Shown here in pieces: positions 16,552-28,042 of a stretch of DNA of 64,000 nt. Source of the DNA: Corynebacterium doosanense CAU 212 = DSM 45436. Lineage in GTDB: Bacteria > Actinomycetota > Actinomycetes > Mycobacteriales > Mycobacteriaceae. Location of the stretch: positions 1,054,001 through 1,118,000 of the forward strand of contig NZ_CP006764.1 of NCBI RefSeq assembly GCF_000767055.1, in the 5' to 3' direction. Made by a program: the position numbers and the translations under genes. The notes below the pieces were generated by a model that saw only the letters and a program-made list of their open reading frames with translations, did no database searches and was not told where the DNA came from. Every line of letters starts with the position of its first letter. The stretch's first letter is position 1.

Positions 16552-18153
16552 ATGCATCTGAGAAAATCCGCCGCCATCCTCACGGCGGGTGTACTGTCCG
16601 TCAGCCTCGCCGCCTGCAGCAACTCCTCCGAAGACGACGGCAACAACGCCGGCGGCGGAGAGGGTGGGGACAACTACGTCTCCGCCTGGGGTAGCGAACC
16701 GCAGAACCCGCTCATCCCCGCAGACACCAACGAAACCGGCGGCGGCCGCATCATCGAGAGCATCTACTCGGGCCTGGTCTACTACGACGCCGAGGGCAAG
16801 TCCCACAACGAACTCGCCGAGTCCATCGAGCTCGAGGGCGAGAAGACCTTCCGCGTGACCCTGAAGGACGACCAGAAGTTCTCCGACGGATCACCCGTGA
16901 CTTCCGCCAACTTCGTCGACGCGTGGAACTACGCCGTCAAGGAGTCGCTCATGTCCGCCTCCTTCATGGAGCCGATCCTCGGTTACGAGGAGGGAGCGGA
17001 ATCCCTCGAGGGCCTCAAGGTCGTCGACGACAAGACCTTCACCATCGAGCTCGCCGCCCCCATGGCCGACTTCCCGGAGCAGCTCGGCTACAGCGCCTTC
17101 TACCCGATGCACGAGTCCGCCTACGACGACATCGACGCCTACGGCGAGAAGCCCATCAGCAACGGCCCGTACCAGCTCGAAGAGTGGAACCACAACGAGA
17201 ACGCCATCATCACGCCGAACCCGGAGTACTCGGGTGAGCGGGCGCCGAAGAACGACGGCATCGACTTCGTCTTCTACGCCGAGACCGATGCGGCCTACGC
17301 CGACCTTCTCTCCGGCAACCTCGACGTCCTGGACACCATCCCGGACAGCGCCTTCGCCTCCTACCAGGACGAGCTGGGCGATCGCTGGGCCAACGACCCG
17401 GCCGCCGTCTTCCAGTCCTTCACCATCCCCGAGCGGATCGAGCACTTCTCCGGTGAGGAGGGCGCGCTGCGTCGTCAGGCGCTGTCGCTGTCCGTCAACC
17501 GCGAGGAGATCACCGACACGATCTTCGAGGGCACCCGCACCCCGGCCACCGACTTCACCTCGCCGGTCATCCCGGGCCACTCCGACTCCCTCGAGGGCGC
17601 GGATGTCCTGGAGTACAACCCGGAGAAGGCCAAGGAACTGTGGGCCAAGGCCGACGCCATCTCCCCGTGGGAGGGCGAGTTCACCATCTCCTACAACGCC
17701 GACGGCGGACACCAGTCCTGGGTCGACGCGACCACCAACGGCATCCGCAACACCCTGGGCATCGAGGCCGTGGGCAACCCGTACCCCGACTTCAAGTCCC
17801 TGCGCGACGACATCACCAACGAGACCATCGACGGCGCGTTCCGCACCGGCTGGCAGGGTGACTTCCCGCTGCTGAGCAACTTCCTCACCCCGCTCTACCG
17901 CACCGGCGCCAGCTCCAACGACGGTGGCTACTCCAACCCCGAGTTCGACAAGCTGCTGGATGACGCCGCCGCGGCACCGGACGTTGAGACCGCTGGCCCG
18001 ATCTACAACGATGCGCAGGAGATTCTGCTCACCGACCTCCCGGCCATCCCCCTCTGGTACTCCAACGTCACCGGCGGCTGGGGAGAGAACGTGGAGAACG
18101 TCGACTTCAACTGGAAGTCCCAGCCCGTCTACACCGAGATCACCAAGAACTAG
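16552..18153 (+). CDS. Peptide ABC transporter substrate-binding lipoprotein (OppA/DppA family)
   Basis: Family-5 solute-binding protein, 533 residues. The N-terminus is a lipoprotein signal with lipobox LAAC (Cys22), followed by a Ser/Gly-rich linker. Typical SBP_bac_5 segments are VTSANFVDAWNYAV, ISNGPYQLEEW and IPLWYSN near the C-terminus. It should capture oligopeptides at the outer face of the membrane and pass them to the permeases encoded downstream. A hairpin after the stop probably lowers transcription into the permease genes, giving excess binding protein. The specific ligand is unknown. Confidence 0.92.
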   Translation: MHLRKSAAILTAGVLSVSLAACSNSSEDDGNNAGGGEGGDNYVSAWGSEPQNPLIPADTNETGGGRIIESIYSGLVYYDAEGKSHNELAESIELEGEKTFRVTLKDDQKFSDGSPVTSANFVDAWNYAVKESLMSASFMEPILGYEEGAESLEGLKVVDDKTFTIELAAPMADFPEQLGYSAFYPMHESAYDDIDAYGEKPISNGPYQLEEWNHNENAIITPNPEYSGERAPKNDGIDFVFYAETDAAYADLLSGNLDVLDTIPDSAFASYQDELGDRWANDPAAVFQSFTIPERIEHFSGEEGALRRQALSLSVNREEITDTIFEGTRTPATDFTSPVIPGHSDSLEGADVLEYNPEKAKELWAKADAISPWEGEFTISYNADGGHQSWVDATTNGIRNTLGIEAVGNPYPDFKSLRDDITNETIDGAFRTGWQGDFPLLSNFLTPLYRTGASSNDGGYSNPEFDKLLDDAAAAPDVETAGPIYNDAQEILLTDLPAIPLWYSNVTGGWGENVENVDFNWKSQPVYTEITKN

Positions 18154-18183
18154 TACCCGGCGTCGTCGGAGAAACACCTGGTG

Positions 18184-18223
18184 AACCCCGACCTGCCCCC
18201 GCACGGGGCCGGATCGGGGTTTT
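18184..18223 (+). terminator. Hairpin with short T run between binding-protein and permease genes
   Basis: AACCCCGA (18184-18191) pairs with TCGGGGTT (18214-18221) around an internal GC-rich loop, and TTTT closes the element at 18220-18223. This looks like a partial (attenuating) terminator or 3'-stabilising hairpin inside the operon. Confidence 0.6.
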
Positions 18224-18259
18224 CCCACGTGAACCGACGGCAACGATAGGAGAAAACCT

Positions 18260-19186
18260 ATGCTGCGCTACATCGGGCGCCGGGCACTGCAGATGATCCC
18301 CGTGTTTCTCGGGGCCACACTGCTGCTCTATGCCCTCGTCTTCCTCATGCCGGGAGACCCCGTCGAGGCCCTCGGCGGCGACCGCGGCCTCACCGAGGCG
18401 GCCCGCCAACGCATCGAGGCCGAGTACAACCTCGACCAGCCATTCATCATCCAGTACCTGCTCTACCTCAAGGGAATCTTCACCCTCGACTTCGGCACCA
18501 CCTTCTCCGGCCAGCCCGTGACCCAGGTGATGGCCAACGCGTTCCCGGTGACCATCAAGCTCGCCATCATGGCCCTGATCTTCGAGGCCGTGCTCGGTAT
18601 CGGATTCGGGTTCATCGCCGGCATCCGCCGCGGCGGCATCTTCGACTCCACCGTGCTGGTGCTGTCCCTGCTGGTCATCGCCGTGCCGTCGTTTGTCATC
18701 GGCTTCGTGCTCCAGTTCCTCCTCGGCGTGAAGTGGGGGTTGCTCCCACCGACCGTGGGCAGGAACGAGGACTTCATCAACCTGCTCATGCCGGCCGTCG
18801 TGCTCGGCGCGCTGTCCTTCGCCTACGTGCTGCGCCTGACACGGCAGTCCGTGAGCGAGAACCTCCGCGCCGACTACGTGCGCACCGCCCGGGCCAAGGG
18901 CCTCAGCGGGGGCACCGTGATGAGCCGCCACGTCCTGCGTAACTCGCTGATCCCCGTGGTCACCTTCCTCGGTGCAGACCTGGGTTCGCTCATGGGCGGA
19001 GCCATCGTAACCGAGGGCATCTTCGGAATCAACGGCGTCGGTGGCTCGATCTACCAGGCCATCATCAAGGGTGAGCCCACCACCGTCGTCTCCTTCACCA
19101 CGGTGCTCGTGGTCGTCTACATCGTTGCCAACCTGCTCGTCGATCTTCTCTACGCCGTGCTCGACCCGAGGATCCGTTATGCCTGA
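18260..19186 (+). CDS. Peptide ABC transporter permease (OppB/DppB family)
   Basis: Inner-membrane permease of 308 residues, beginning MLRYIGRRALQMIPVFLGA, with about six membrane segments. The EAA-like coupling motif is YVRTARAKGLSGGTVMSRHVLRNSLIP. AGGAGA at about 18247 precedes the ATG at 18260. The stop overlaps the next permease start by 8 bp. It pairs with the OppC-type permease to form the translocation path. Confidence 0.92.
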   Translation: MLRYIGRRALQMIPVFLGATLLLYALVFLMPGDPVEALGGDRGLTEAARQRIEAEYNLDQPFIIQYLLYLKGIFTLDFGTTFSGQPVTQVMANAFPVTIKLAIMALIFEAVLGIGFGFIAGIRRGGIFDSTVLVLSLLVIAVPSFVIGFVLQFLLGVKWGLLPPTVGRNEDFINLLMPAVVLGALSFAYVLRLTRQSVSENLRADYVRTARAKGLSGGTVMSRHVLRNSLIPVVTFLGADLGSLMGGAIVTEGIFGINGVGGSIYQAIIKGEPTTVVSFTTVLVVVYIVANLLVDLLYAVLDPRIRYA

Positions 19187-20162
19187 GAACCTGAACGTCT
19201 CACCGGACAACTCCGCCAACACCCGCCTGCTCAAGGGGCAGAACTACTTCATCGCCGACACGGACGAGATCGGACTCGGCGCCGTCGACGCCGTCTCCGA
19301 CGAGTCCGCCCCCCGCTCCCAGTGGGGCGAGGCCTGGCAGCACCTGCGCAAGCGCCCCATGTTCTGGCTCGCCTCCGCGCTCATCCTGCTCGCGGTGGCC
19401 ATGGCCCTGTTCCCGTCCCTGTTCACCTCGACCGACCCGCGGTCCTGCGTGCTGGGCAACTCGCTCGACGGGCCCACCTCGGGCCACCCGTTCGGCTTCG
19501 ACCGGCAGGGCTGCGACATCTACGCGCGCACCATCTACGGGGCGCGTGCCTCGGTGACCGTCGGCGTGCTCACCACCCTGGTCGTGGTCATCATTGGCAC
19601 CGTCTTCGGATCGATCGCCGGCTACTTCGGCGGATTCCTGGACTCCGTCCTTTCCCGCATCACCGACATCTTCTTCGCCATCCCGCTGGTGCTCGCCGCC
19701 ATCGTGGTCATGCAGATGTTCAAGGAACACCGCACGGTGATCACCGTCGTCGTGGTCCTCTCCATCTTCGGCTGGACCCAGATCGCGCGTATCACCCGCG
19801 GCGCGGTCATGAGCGTGAAGAACGAGGAGTACGTCACCGCGGCGAAGGCCCTGGGTGCGTCCAAGCTGCGCATCCTCACCAGCCACATCCTGCCCAACTC
19901 CTCGGCGCCGATCATCGTCTACGCCACCGTCGCCCTCGGTACGTTCATCGTCGCCGAGGCCACGCTGTCCTTCCTGGGCATCGGCCTGCCGCCCTCCGTC
20001 GTCTCCTGGGGCGGGGACATCTCCGCGGCACAGGCGTCGCTGCGCACCCAGCCGATGGTGCTGTTCTACCCCGCAATCGCGCTGGCGCTGACCGTCCTAA
20101 GTTTCATCCTCATGGGCGACGTCGTGCGCGACGCCCTCGACCCGAAGGCGAGGACCCGATGA
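19179..20162 (+). CDS. Peptide ABC transporter permease (OppC/DppC family)
   Basis: Permease of 327 residues. The N-terminal cytosolic arm of about 65 residues precedes the first membrane segment (MFWLASALILLAVAMALF), followed by the periplasmic loop with HPFGFDRQGCDIYAR, characteristic of OppC. The coupling motif is YVTAAKALGASKLRILTSHILPNS. The ATG at 19179 overlaps the OppB-type stop. The stop overlaps the start of the ATPase gene (ATGA). Confidence 0.92.
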   Translation: MPENLNVSPDNSANTRLLKGQNYFIADTDEIGLGAVDAVSDESAPRSQWGEAWQHLRKRPMFWLASALILLAVAMALFPSLFTSTDPRSCVLGNSLDGPTSGHPFGFDRQGCDIYARTIYGARASVTVGVLTTLVVVIIGTVFGSIAGYFGGFLDSVLSRITDIFFAIPLVLAAIVVMQMFKEHRTVITVVVVLSIFGWTQIARITRGAVMSVKNEEYVTAAKALGASKLRILTSHILPNSSAPIIVYATVALGTFIVAEATLSFLGIGLPPSVVSWGGDISAAQASLRTQPMVLFYPAIALALTVLSFILMGDVVRDALDPKARTR

Positions 20163-21892
20163 GCACCCCGATCTCGCAGGAAACCCCTGACACCACCGAC
20201 AACCGGCCGCTGCTGGAGATGACGGACGTGAAGATCTCCTTCCAGTCCTCCACCGGCACCGTCGATGCCGTGCGTGGCGCGAACCTCACCATCTACCCCG
20301 GCCAGTCCGTCGCCATCGTCGGCGAGTCCGGCTCGGGCAAGTCCACCACCGCCATGTCGATTCTGGGCCTGCTGCCCGGGACCGGCAAGGTCACCGGCGG
20401 GCGCATCGTCTTCGACGGCGAGGACGTCACCGACTACTCCGAGAAGCAGTGGCAGAAGCTGCGCGGCTCAGAGATCGGCCTGGTCCCGCAGGACCCGATG
20501 AGCAACCTCAACCCGGTGTGGCGCATCGGCACCCAGGTGGAGGAGTCCCTCAAGGCCAACAACATCGTCGAGGGCTCCGCGCGCAAGAAGCGTGTCACGG
20601 AGCTGCTCGAGGAGGCCGGCCTGCCCGATGCCGAACGCCGCGCGACCCAGTACCCGCACGAGTTCTCCGGCGGTATGCGCCAGCGTGCGCTCATCGCCAT
20701 GGGTCTGGCCGCCCGGCCGAAACTGCTCATCGCTGACGAGCCGACCTCCGCCCTGGACGTCACGGTGCAGAAGACCATCCTCGACCACCTGGAGACCCTC
20801 ACCAACGACCTGGGTACCGCGGTGCTGTTCATCACCCACGACCTCGGCCTGGCCGCGGAACGTGCGCAGCACCTGGTGGTCATGCACCGCGGGCGCATCG
20901 TCGAGTCGGGGCCCAGCCTGCAGATCCTCCGCGACCCGCAGCACCCCTACACCCAGCGCCTGGTCAAGGCCGCGCCGTCGCTCGCCTCGGCGCGCATCCA
21001 GTCGGCGAAGGCCCGCGGCCTGGAGACCGAGGAGCTGCGCACCGCCGGCGTGGACGATCGTGCCGACGACGTCATCCGGGTCGAGAACCTGGTCAAGGAG
21101 TTCGACGTCCGTGGCCAGCGCGGCGACAAGAAGCACCTGCGCGCGGTCGACGACGTCTCCTTCAGCATCCGCCGCGGCACCACCACCGCGCTGGTGGGGG
21201 AGTCCGGCTCCGGCAAGTCGACCGTGGCCAACATGGTGCTCAGCCTCCTGGAGCCCACGAGTGGTTCGGTGTTCTACGAGGGCCGGGACATCGCGCAGCT
21301 CAAGGGGAAGGAACTGTTTGACATGCGTCGCAAGATGCAGGTCGTCTTCCAGAACCCCTACGGTTCCCTCGACCCGATGTACTCCATCTACCGCTGCATC
21401 GAGGAGCCGCTGACGCTGCACAAGGTGGGGTCCAAAAAGGAACGCGAGCAGCGGGTCGCGGAGCTGCTGGACATGGTCTCCATGCCGCGGTCGACGATGC
21501 GCCGTTACCCCAACGAGCTCTCGGGAGGTCAGCGTCAGCGCATCGCCATCGCGCGTGCCATGGCCCTGAACCCCGATGTTCTCGTGCTCGATGAGGCGGT
21601 CTCCGCGCTGGACGTGCTGGTCCAGGACCAGATTCTCCAGCTGCTGGCCAACCTCCAGGGTGAGCTGGGGTTGTCCTACCTGTTCATCACCCACGACTTG
21701 GCCGTGGTCCGGCAGTCCGCGGACGACATCGTGGTCATGCGCAAGGGTGCCGTGGTGGAGCAGGGCCCGGCGGACCAGATCTTCTCCGCTCCGCGCGAGG
21801 ACTACACCCGCAACCTCATTGACTCGGTTCCGGGCCTCAACATCGAGCTCGGCACCGGCGACAACCTCGGTTTCGAGGTGACCCGGGCCTAG
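20159..21892 (+). CDS. Fused peptide ABC transporter ATPase (OppD-OppF fusion)
   Basis: 577 residues with two complete ABC modules. The first (about 20-270) has GESGSGKST, FSGGMRQRALIAM and LLIADEPTSALD, with an OppD-type tail HPYTQRLVKAAPSL. The second (about 300-560) has GESGSGKST, LSGGQRQRIAIAR and VLVLDEAVSALD (Glu-Ala instead of Glu-Pro). Single-chain D-F fusions are common in actinobacteria. The ATG at 20159 overlaps the upstream permease stop; the longer open frame upstream is a shadow of that permease. Confidence 0.92.
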   Translation: MSTPISQETPDTTDNRPLLEMTDVKISFQSSTGTVDAVRGANLTIYPGQSVAIVGESGSGKSTTAMSILGLLPGTGKVTGGRIVFDGEDVTDYSEKQWQKLRGSEIGLVPQDPMSNLNPVWRIGTQVEESLKANNIVEGSARKKRVTELLEEAGLPDAERRATQYPHEFSGGMRQRALIAMGLAARPKLLIADEPTSALDVTVQKTILDHLETLTNDLGTAVLFITHDLGLAAERAQHLVVMHRGRIVESGPSLQILRDPQHPYTQRLVKAAPSLASARIQSAKARGLETEELRTAGVDDRADDVIRVENLVKEFDVRGQRGDKKHLRAVDDVSFSIRRGTTTALVGESGSGKSTVANMVLSLLEPTSGSVFYEGRDIAQLKGKELFDMRRKMQVVFQNPYGSLDPMYSIYRCIEEPLTLHKVGSKKEREQRVAELLDMVSMPRSTMRRYPNELSGGQRQRIAIARAMALNPDVLVLDEAVSALDVLVQDQILQLLANLQGELGLSYLFITHDLAVVRQSADDIVVMRKGAVVEQGPADQIFSAPREDYTRNLIDSVPGLNIELGTGDNLGFEVTRA

Positions 21893-21942
21893 AAAAACCG
21901 GCGTCGAGAGCCCCGGAAGGGAGCTTCTCGACGCCGGTTTTC
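21893..21942 (+). terminator. Strong Rho-independent terminator after the peptide-ABC operon
   Basis: AAAACCGGCGTCGAG (21894-21908) pairs perfectly with CTCGACGCCGGTTTT (21927-21941). The A/T-rich ends make it usable in both directions, serving the operon and the convergent DUF402 gene. The right arm contains the dispersed decamer (CTTCTCGACG, 21924-21933). Confidence 0.88.
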
Positions 21943-21952
21943 CGCGCGTCCG

Positions 21953-22507
21953 TCAGGCGGCGGGGGTAAGTTCGACCTCGTCCGCCCAGGTCAGATCGAT
22001 GCCGAGCGAGCGCAGCCACGTCATCGGGTCATCCCCGTGGCGTGTGATGCCCTCGACCGCGCGCAGGGTCGTCTCGATCGCGCGCTCCGCCTCCTCCGCG
22101 GAGATCAGCCCGGCGGAGCAGGCCGCGGCCAGTTCGTCGATGTCCAGGACGTCGACGGGCTCGCCCGTGACGGAGACCAGGTCGACGTACAGGTCGCGGG
22201 TGCGCCAGACCTTGCGGTCGGGATCGGCGTCAATCGCCGCGATGTCGATGTAGAAGTCCTGGCGCACGTCCACGCCCTCGCGGAAGTGGAAGACATTGGC
22301 GCGCAGCCCGAGCCCCGGCAGCAGCCACGACTCGAGGTAGCCGAACCGCGGGTGGTTGGCGCCGCGGGCCATGTAGAGGCCGAAGTCCGTCACCTTGTAG
22401 GTGTCCACCTCCCGGAGATGTCCCTTGGGGTCGACGTTGACCGCCTCGGCGGTGTCGAAGGTCTCCTGCTTGATCGGGTGAAGATCAGGCTGCGGGGGTG
22501 TGGTCAT
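21953..22507 (-). CDS. DUF402 domain protein
   Basis: 184-residue protein with a DUF402 core: RGANHPRFGYLESWLLPG, HFREGVDVRQDFYIDIA and VWRTRDLYVDLV, ending in a helical tail (AEEAERAIETTLR). DUF402 proteins include FomD-type nucleotide phosphohydrolases with metal-binding acidic residues; the role here is unknown. The ATG at 22507 has AGGTG about 10 nt upstream, whereas the alternative GTG at 22519 would have no ribosome-binding site. It sits 12 bp downstream of the secreted-protein gene, so it is probably co-transcribed. Confidence 0.75.
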   Translation of the reverse strand: MTTPPQPDLHPIKQETFDTAEAVNVDPKGHLREVDTYKVTDFGLYMARGANHPRFGYLESWLLPGLGLRANVFHFREGVDVRQDFYIDIAAIDADPDRKVWRTRDLYVDLVSVTGEPVDVLDIDELAAACSAGLISAEEAERAIETTLRAVEGITRHGDDPMTWLRSLGIDLTWADEVELTPAA

Positions 22508-22519
22508 GTCGGCGTTCAC

Positions 22520-23266
22520 CTACCGGGCATCAATGACGGCTGCGGTGGGGATGAAGGAGCACGTGGACTCCTGCGTACGGATGTCACCGCCGAGGACGGC
22601 GATGATGGTGCCCTTGCCGGTGTCGGCGACACCGGAGATGGTGGCGGGGCCCTCCGGGTTGATCCCGTGGTTGCCCAGCGAGGTCTGGCCGGTGGCCAGG
22701 GTGTTGACGTTGACCCAGTGCACGGTCATGCCACCCTGCTCCGCGGCCGCGGCGGAGGTGCCCAGCGCGGTGAAGAGGAAGGTGGTCTGACCGTCGCCGG
22801 CCCCGGGGGCGGGGATCTGCGCGGGGCCGGGTACGGCGAGTGCGGAGCCCACGGCGTCGCTGACCCCGCCGATGCAGTCGCCGGAGACGGTGGGCCAGTA
22901 GAACTGCGTGAACGTGGGCGAGTTCTCCGGCAGCGGGACACCCTCGCCGGGGGTCGACTCTGCGGTGAACGCCAGCGCGGAGAGCAGGACGTTGGCCAGG
23001 GACTCGGGGACCCAGGGCTGCCCGGCGAAGTCCCGCACGTTCTGCTGGACCAGGGGAGTGGGGCGGCCGATCTCGTCGACGAACATCGAGGAACCCGGGG
23101 CCTGGCCCGTGACGGGGACGCCCGGGACCGGCTGCGCGTGGGCGGCGGGCGCGGCACCCGCGGCGAGGGCTGTGGCGGCGAGGGCGGTGAGGGCGGCCAG
23201 GGTGGCCCGAGACACGACGGACCGGCCGGTGCGGCCGGGGCGACGATGCAGATGGAGACGGGACAC
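22520..23266 (-). CDS. Secreted protein of unknown function
   Basis: 248 residues with an N-terminal Arg/His-rich region, then a hydrophobic Ala-rich segment ending AAPAAHA before QPVPG, a typical Sec signal peptide cleaved near residue 45. The mature part is Gly/Pro/Thr-rich with two Cys residues that could form a disulfide (in SGDCIGG and ESTCSF). I do not recognise a catalytic motif. The GTG at 23266 is preceded by GAAAGG at a good distance. A corynebacterial envelope protein is the best guess. Confidence 0.72.
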   Translation of the reverse strand: MSRLHLHRRPGRTGRSVVSRATLAALTALAATALAAGAAPAAHAQPVPGVPVTGQAPGSSMFVDEIGRPTPLVQQNVRDFAGQPWVPESLANVLLSALAFTAESTPGEGVPLPENSPTFTQFYWPTVSGDCIGGVSDAVGSALAVPGPAQIPAPGAGDGQTTFLFTALGTSAAAAEQGGMTVHWVNVNTLATGQTSLGNHGINPEGPATISGVADTGKGTIIAVLGGDIRTQESTCSFIPTAAVIDAR

Positions 23267-23580
23267 AGGTGCCTTTCGGGGGACGATAAAAAACTGCCTA
23301 AAGTCACTCGTGTCGCACGAGTAACAATTTTCTCTTGCGTAACATTAGTGATTTCCGGCCCACGGTCAAGCCGGGTGGCCCGACGTGCCCTCACTCATTC
23401 TGTCGGAGGCGGCCCGCAATAAGTTACGGTTGCGTCACAATGGGTACGAAAGGCGGCGTCGATACGCGTCTCCTCGGGTGTTAGGCATGCCCCGCGTGCG
23501 GTGGAGAAGCGGGTCGAGTACGCTGAACCGTCGTTGCAGCGCTCCTGCTGTCCCTTTCCTCTTATCTAGGAGCCCCTTTC
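23267..23580. other. Divergent intergenic region (314 bp)
   Basis: No gene was found. It is locally AT-richer (around 23320-23350) and should hold the divergent promoters for the secreted protein and typA. It contains a copy of the dispersed decamer at 23457-23466 and the typA ribosome-binding site AGGAG at 23568-23572. Confidence 0.6.
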
Positions 23581-25500
<1,920 letters not shown>

Positions 25501-25511
25501 GTGGCGGGCCG

Positions 25512-27167
25512 TTGATAGCTTATCGACGGCGCGCATCAGCCGCGCTGGGCATTCTCGCCAGCGCGGCTCTGCTCGTTTCCTGCGTGGCCAACCCCGGACC
25601 GGCACCCATTGTCGACCCGGCGGACGAACCGACGGCCACCTCGACGACGGGCACCACCACCCGCCCGGCATCGACACGTTCGGAGATCTCCGTCGGCGTC
25701 GACCCGGTGCGTAACGGCTTCAACCCGCATCTGCTGGCGGACACCTCGGGCATCGTCGACTCCGTCGCGTCCCTCGTGCTGCCCTCGGCGTTCCGGGACG
25801 GCAACATGGACCATGACCTGCTGGTCCAGGCCGGTGAGGTCGCCCCGGGGGAGACGGCAGCCCCACCGACGGCCGCAGCCACCGCGGCGGATCCCGCCCC
25901 GGTCCAGACCGTGCGTTACGTCATCAACCCCGAGGCGCAGTGGTCCGACGGCACCCCCATCACCGGCGCCGACTTCGTCTACCTCTGGGAGTCGCTGACC
26001 GGCAATCCCGGGGTCATCGAACCCGCGGGGTACCGCGCGATCTCCGCGGTCCGCACCCTCGACGCGGGTAAGACGGTCGAGGTGGATTTCTCCACCCGGG
26101 TCGACGACTGGCAGGACCTTTTCACCAACCTGCTGCCCAGCCACCTGGCCCAGCCCGGCGGCGCGGACTTTGCCACCGCCTTCTACGCGGACCTGCCCGC
26201 CGCCGGCGGCGCCTACCTCGTCGACTCGGTGGACCGGGCCCGCGGCCAGATCATCCTCCACCGCAACGACCGCTACTGGGGCGAGAACCCCGCGCAGGTG
26301 GACATCCTGCGGCTGCGCTACATCACCTCGGTCACCCAGGGTGTGGACCTGCTGCGCTCCGGCCAGGTGAGTTTCCTCGACCGCACCCCGGAGGAGACCT
26401 CCGTGCAGGCCTACCAGCTCGTGCCCGACACGCAGACCCGGCTCATCGACGGCCCCCGCCAGCTCCAGCTGGACCTCAACGCCACCTCGACGCTCTTCAC
26501 CGACGTCGCGGCCCGGGCCGAGCTGGAATCGCTCATCGACGTCCCCCTCGTCGCCCGCCAGGCAGCCGGACGGTCCTCCGACCTCAACATCCCTGAGCAC
26601 GAACCCCGCCCCGCTGACGCGCTCGAGCCACAGATCCTGCCCGCCGCCACCGCGGAGCGGCCCCTGCGCATCGCCGCTGACCCCGCCGACGACCAGGCCT
26701 CGGCGGCCGTGCGCACCATCGCCGACGCACTCGCCGCCTACGGCATCACCACCGAGATCGTCTCCACCGACATTCCCGACGCCGCCGGCACCCTGCTTCC
26801 CCGTGGTGACCTCGACGCGGTGGTGACCCGGGCGCGGGAGGACAACTCCCGCGCCGACCTGGCCAGCCGCTTCCTCTGCCCGCCCGAGGAAGACTCCCTC
26901 CGCGACGCCAACCTCTCCGGGTACTGCGGCGAGGACTTCACCCGGCTCTCCCGGGACATCCTCTCCGGCGCCCTCGGCACCTACGAGGCCCGCGCCGCCG
27001 TCGCCGACCTCAACGCCCGCGAGCACCTGAGCATTGCGCTCCTGGGGGAGCGGCGGGCCATCGTCCTCGGCGACGGTATCGTCGGGCCGGACAGTGATTT
27101 CTCCAGGTGGACCGGTGGCCTCTCCACGGCCGCGACCTGGAAGCCCGCAGCAAAGGAACCCCAGTGA
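25512..27167 (+). CDS. lpqW: LpqW-like lipoprotein (family-5 solute-binding fold)
   Basis: Lipoprotein of 551 residues with signal ILASAALLVSC (lipid-modified Cys24) and a Pro/Thr-rich linker, then an SBP_bac_5-type fold (WSDGTPITGADFVYLWESLTG, GGAYLVDSVDRARGQIILHRND). Its position between typA and mshB matches Rv1166 lpqW, known to steer PIM/lipomannan synthesis in mycobacteria and required for mannosylation of periplasmic glycolipids in C. glutamicum. It is therefore more likely a regulator of mannosyltransferases than a transport protein. The only supported start is the TTG at 25512, and the start region is weak. It overlaps mshB by 4 bp. Confidence 0.86.
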   Translation: MIAYRRRASAALGILASAALLVSCVANPGPAPIVDPADEPTATSTTGTTTRPASTRSEISVGVDPVRNGFNPHLLADTSGIVDSVASLVLPSAFRDGNMDHDLLVQAGEVAPGETAAPPTAAATAADPAPVQTVRYVINPEAQWSDGTPITGADFVYLWESLTGNPGVIEPAGYRAISAVRTLDAGKTVEVDFSTRVDDWQDLFTNLLPSHLAQPGGADFATAFYADLPAAGGAYLVDSVDRARGQIILHRNDRYWGENPAQVDILRLRYITSVTQGVDLLRSGQVSFLDRTPEETSVQAYQLVPDTQTRLIDGPRQLQLDLNATSTLFTDVAARAELESLIDVPLVARQAAGRSSDLNIPEHEPRPADALEPQILPAATAERPLRIAADPADDQASAAVRTIADALAAYGITTEIVSTDIPDAAGTLLPRGDLDAVVTRAREDNSRADLASRFLCPPEEDSLRDANLSGYCGEDFTRLSRDILSGALGTYEARAAVADLNAREHLSIALLGERRAIVLGDGIVGPDSDFSRWTGGLSTAATWKPAAKEPQ

Positions 27168-28042
27168 CCAGAGACCTGACCGGCTACCGCGTCGTCGCCG
27201 TCCACGCGCATCCCGACGACGAATCCATCGCCACCGGTGGCACCCTCGCCCAGCTCGCCCGCCGCGGCGCCGACGTCACGGTGATCACCTGCACCCTCGG
27301 CGAAGAGGGGGAGGTGATCGGGGAGACCTACGCCGGCCTGGTCAACGACGCCGCGGATCAGCTCGGCGGCTACCGCATCGCCGAGCGGGAGCAGGCGTTG
27401 CGCGAGCTCGGGGTGCGCGGAGAATTCCTCGGCGGGGCCGGACGTTTCCGCGACTCCGGCATGGCGGGATCGCCCGCACACACGAATCCGCGGGCCTTCG
27501 TCAACGGGTGGGAGGAGAGCGTCGATACGCTCGCCGCACGACTGGGGGAGCTGTCGCCGCACCTGGTGATCACCTACGGCCCCGAGGGGGGTTACGGCCA
27601 TCCCGACCACATCCGGGCACACGAAATCACCCATGCCGCGGCCGAGCGGGTGGAGATCCCGCGCATCGTGTGGGCCGTGGCCGACCGCGCGGAGATCGAC
27701 CGGGCGGCTGCCGCTATCGAGCGGGTTCCCGAGGGTTGGAGCGCCCCGGGCCCGGGCGAGCTCGCGGCCGTGGACAGCTACGACACCGTCGTGGAGCTGA
27801 GCGAGGCGGACCACCACGCCAAACGCGAGGCCATGCGCGCGCACGCCACCCAGCTGTGGATCGCCGACGACTCCGTCAACCCTACGAACCCGCACGCCGC
27901 GCTCGCCAGTACCAGCGACGGGCACACTGTTTTTGCGCTGTCGAACCTCATCGCCCAGCCGCTGATGAAACGTGAGCACTACCGGCTGGGACACGGCCCG
28001 GCCTTCTCGTCGCGGACCTCCGACCTGCTCGAGGGCCTGTAG
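27164..28042 (+). CDS. mshB: GlcNAc-Ins deacetylase MshB (mycothiol biosynthesis)
   Basis: Zinc deacetylase that removes the acetyl group from GlcNAc-inositol in mycothiol synthesis. 292 residues. HAHPDDE (14-20) gives the metal ligands, and the second metal motif is YGHPDH near residue 145. The family core EEGEVIGETYAGLVNDAADQLGGYR is present. The GTG at 27164 overlaps the lpqW stop (GTGA). The gene downstream starts immediately after its stop codon. Confidence 0.93.
   Translation: MTRDLTGYRVVAVHAHPDDESIATGGTLAQLARRGADVTVITCTLGEEGEVIGETYAGLVNDAADQLGGYRIAEREQALRELGVRGEFLGGAGRFRDSGMAGSPAHTNPRAFVNGWEESVDTLAARLGELSPHLVITYGPEGGYGHPDHIRAHEITHAAAERVEIPRIVWAVADRAEIDRAAAAIERVPEGWSAPGPGELAAVDSYDTVVELSEADHHAKREAMRAHATQLWIADDSVNPTNPHAALASTSDGHTVFALSNLIAQPLMKREHYRLGHGPAFSSRTSDLLEGL

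Noticed and set aside
19322..20158. Upstream extension of the fused peptide-ATPase reading frame
   Set aside because: It is an out-of-frame shadow of the OppC-type permease; the ATG at 20159 overlapping the permease stop is the real start.
21893..21942. Palindrome after the peptide-ABC operon as a dispersed-repeat pair (uptake-type inverted repeat)
   Set aside because: Only one arm is an exact decamer match; the other has CGTCGAGAG. It is kept as a terminator with one copy of the word rather than as a proven inverted uptake pair.
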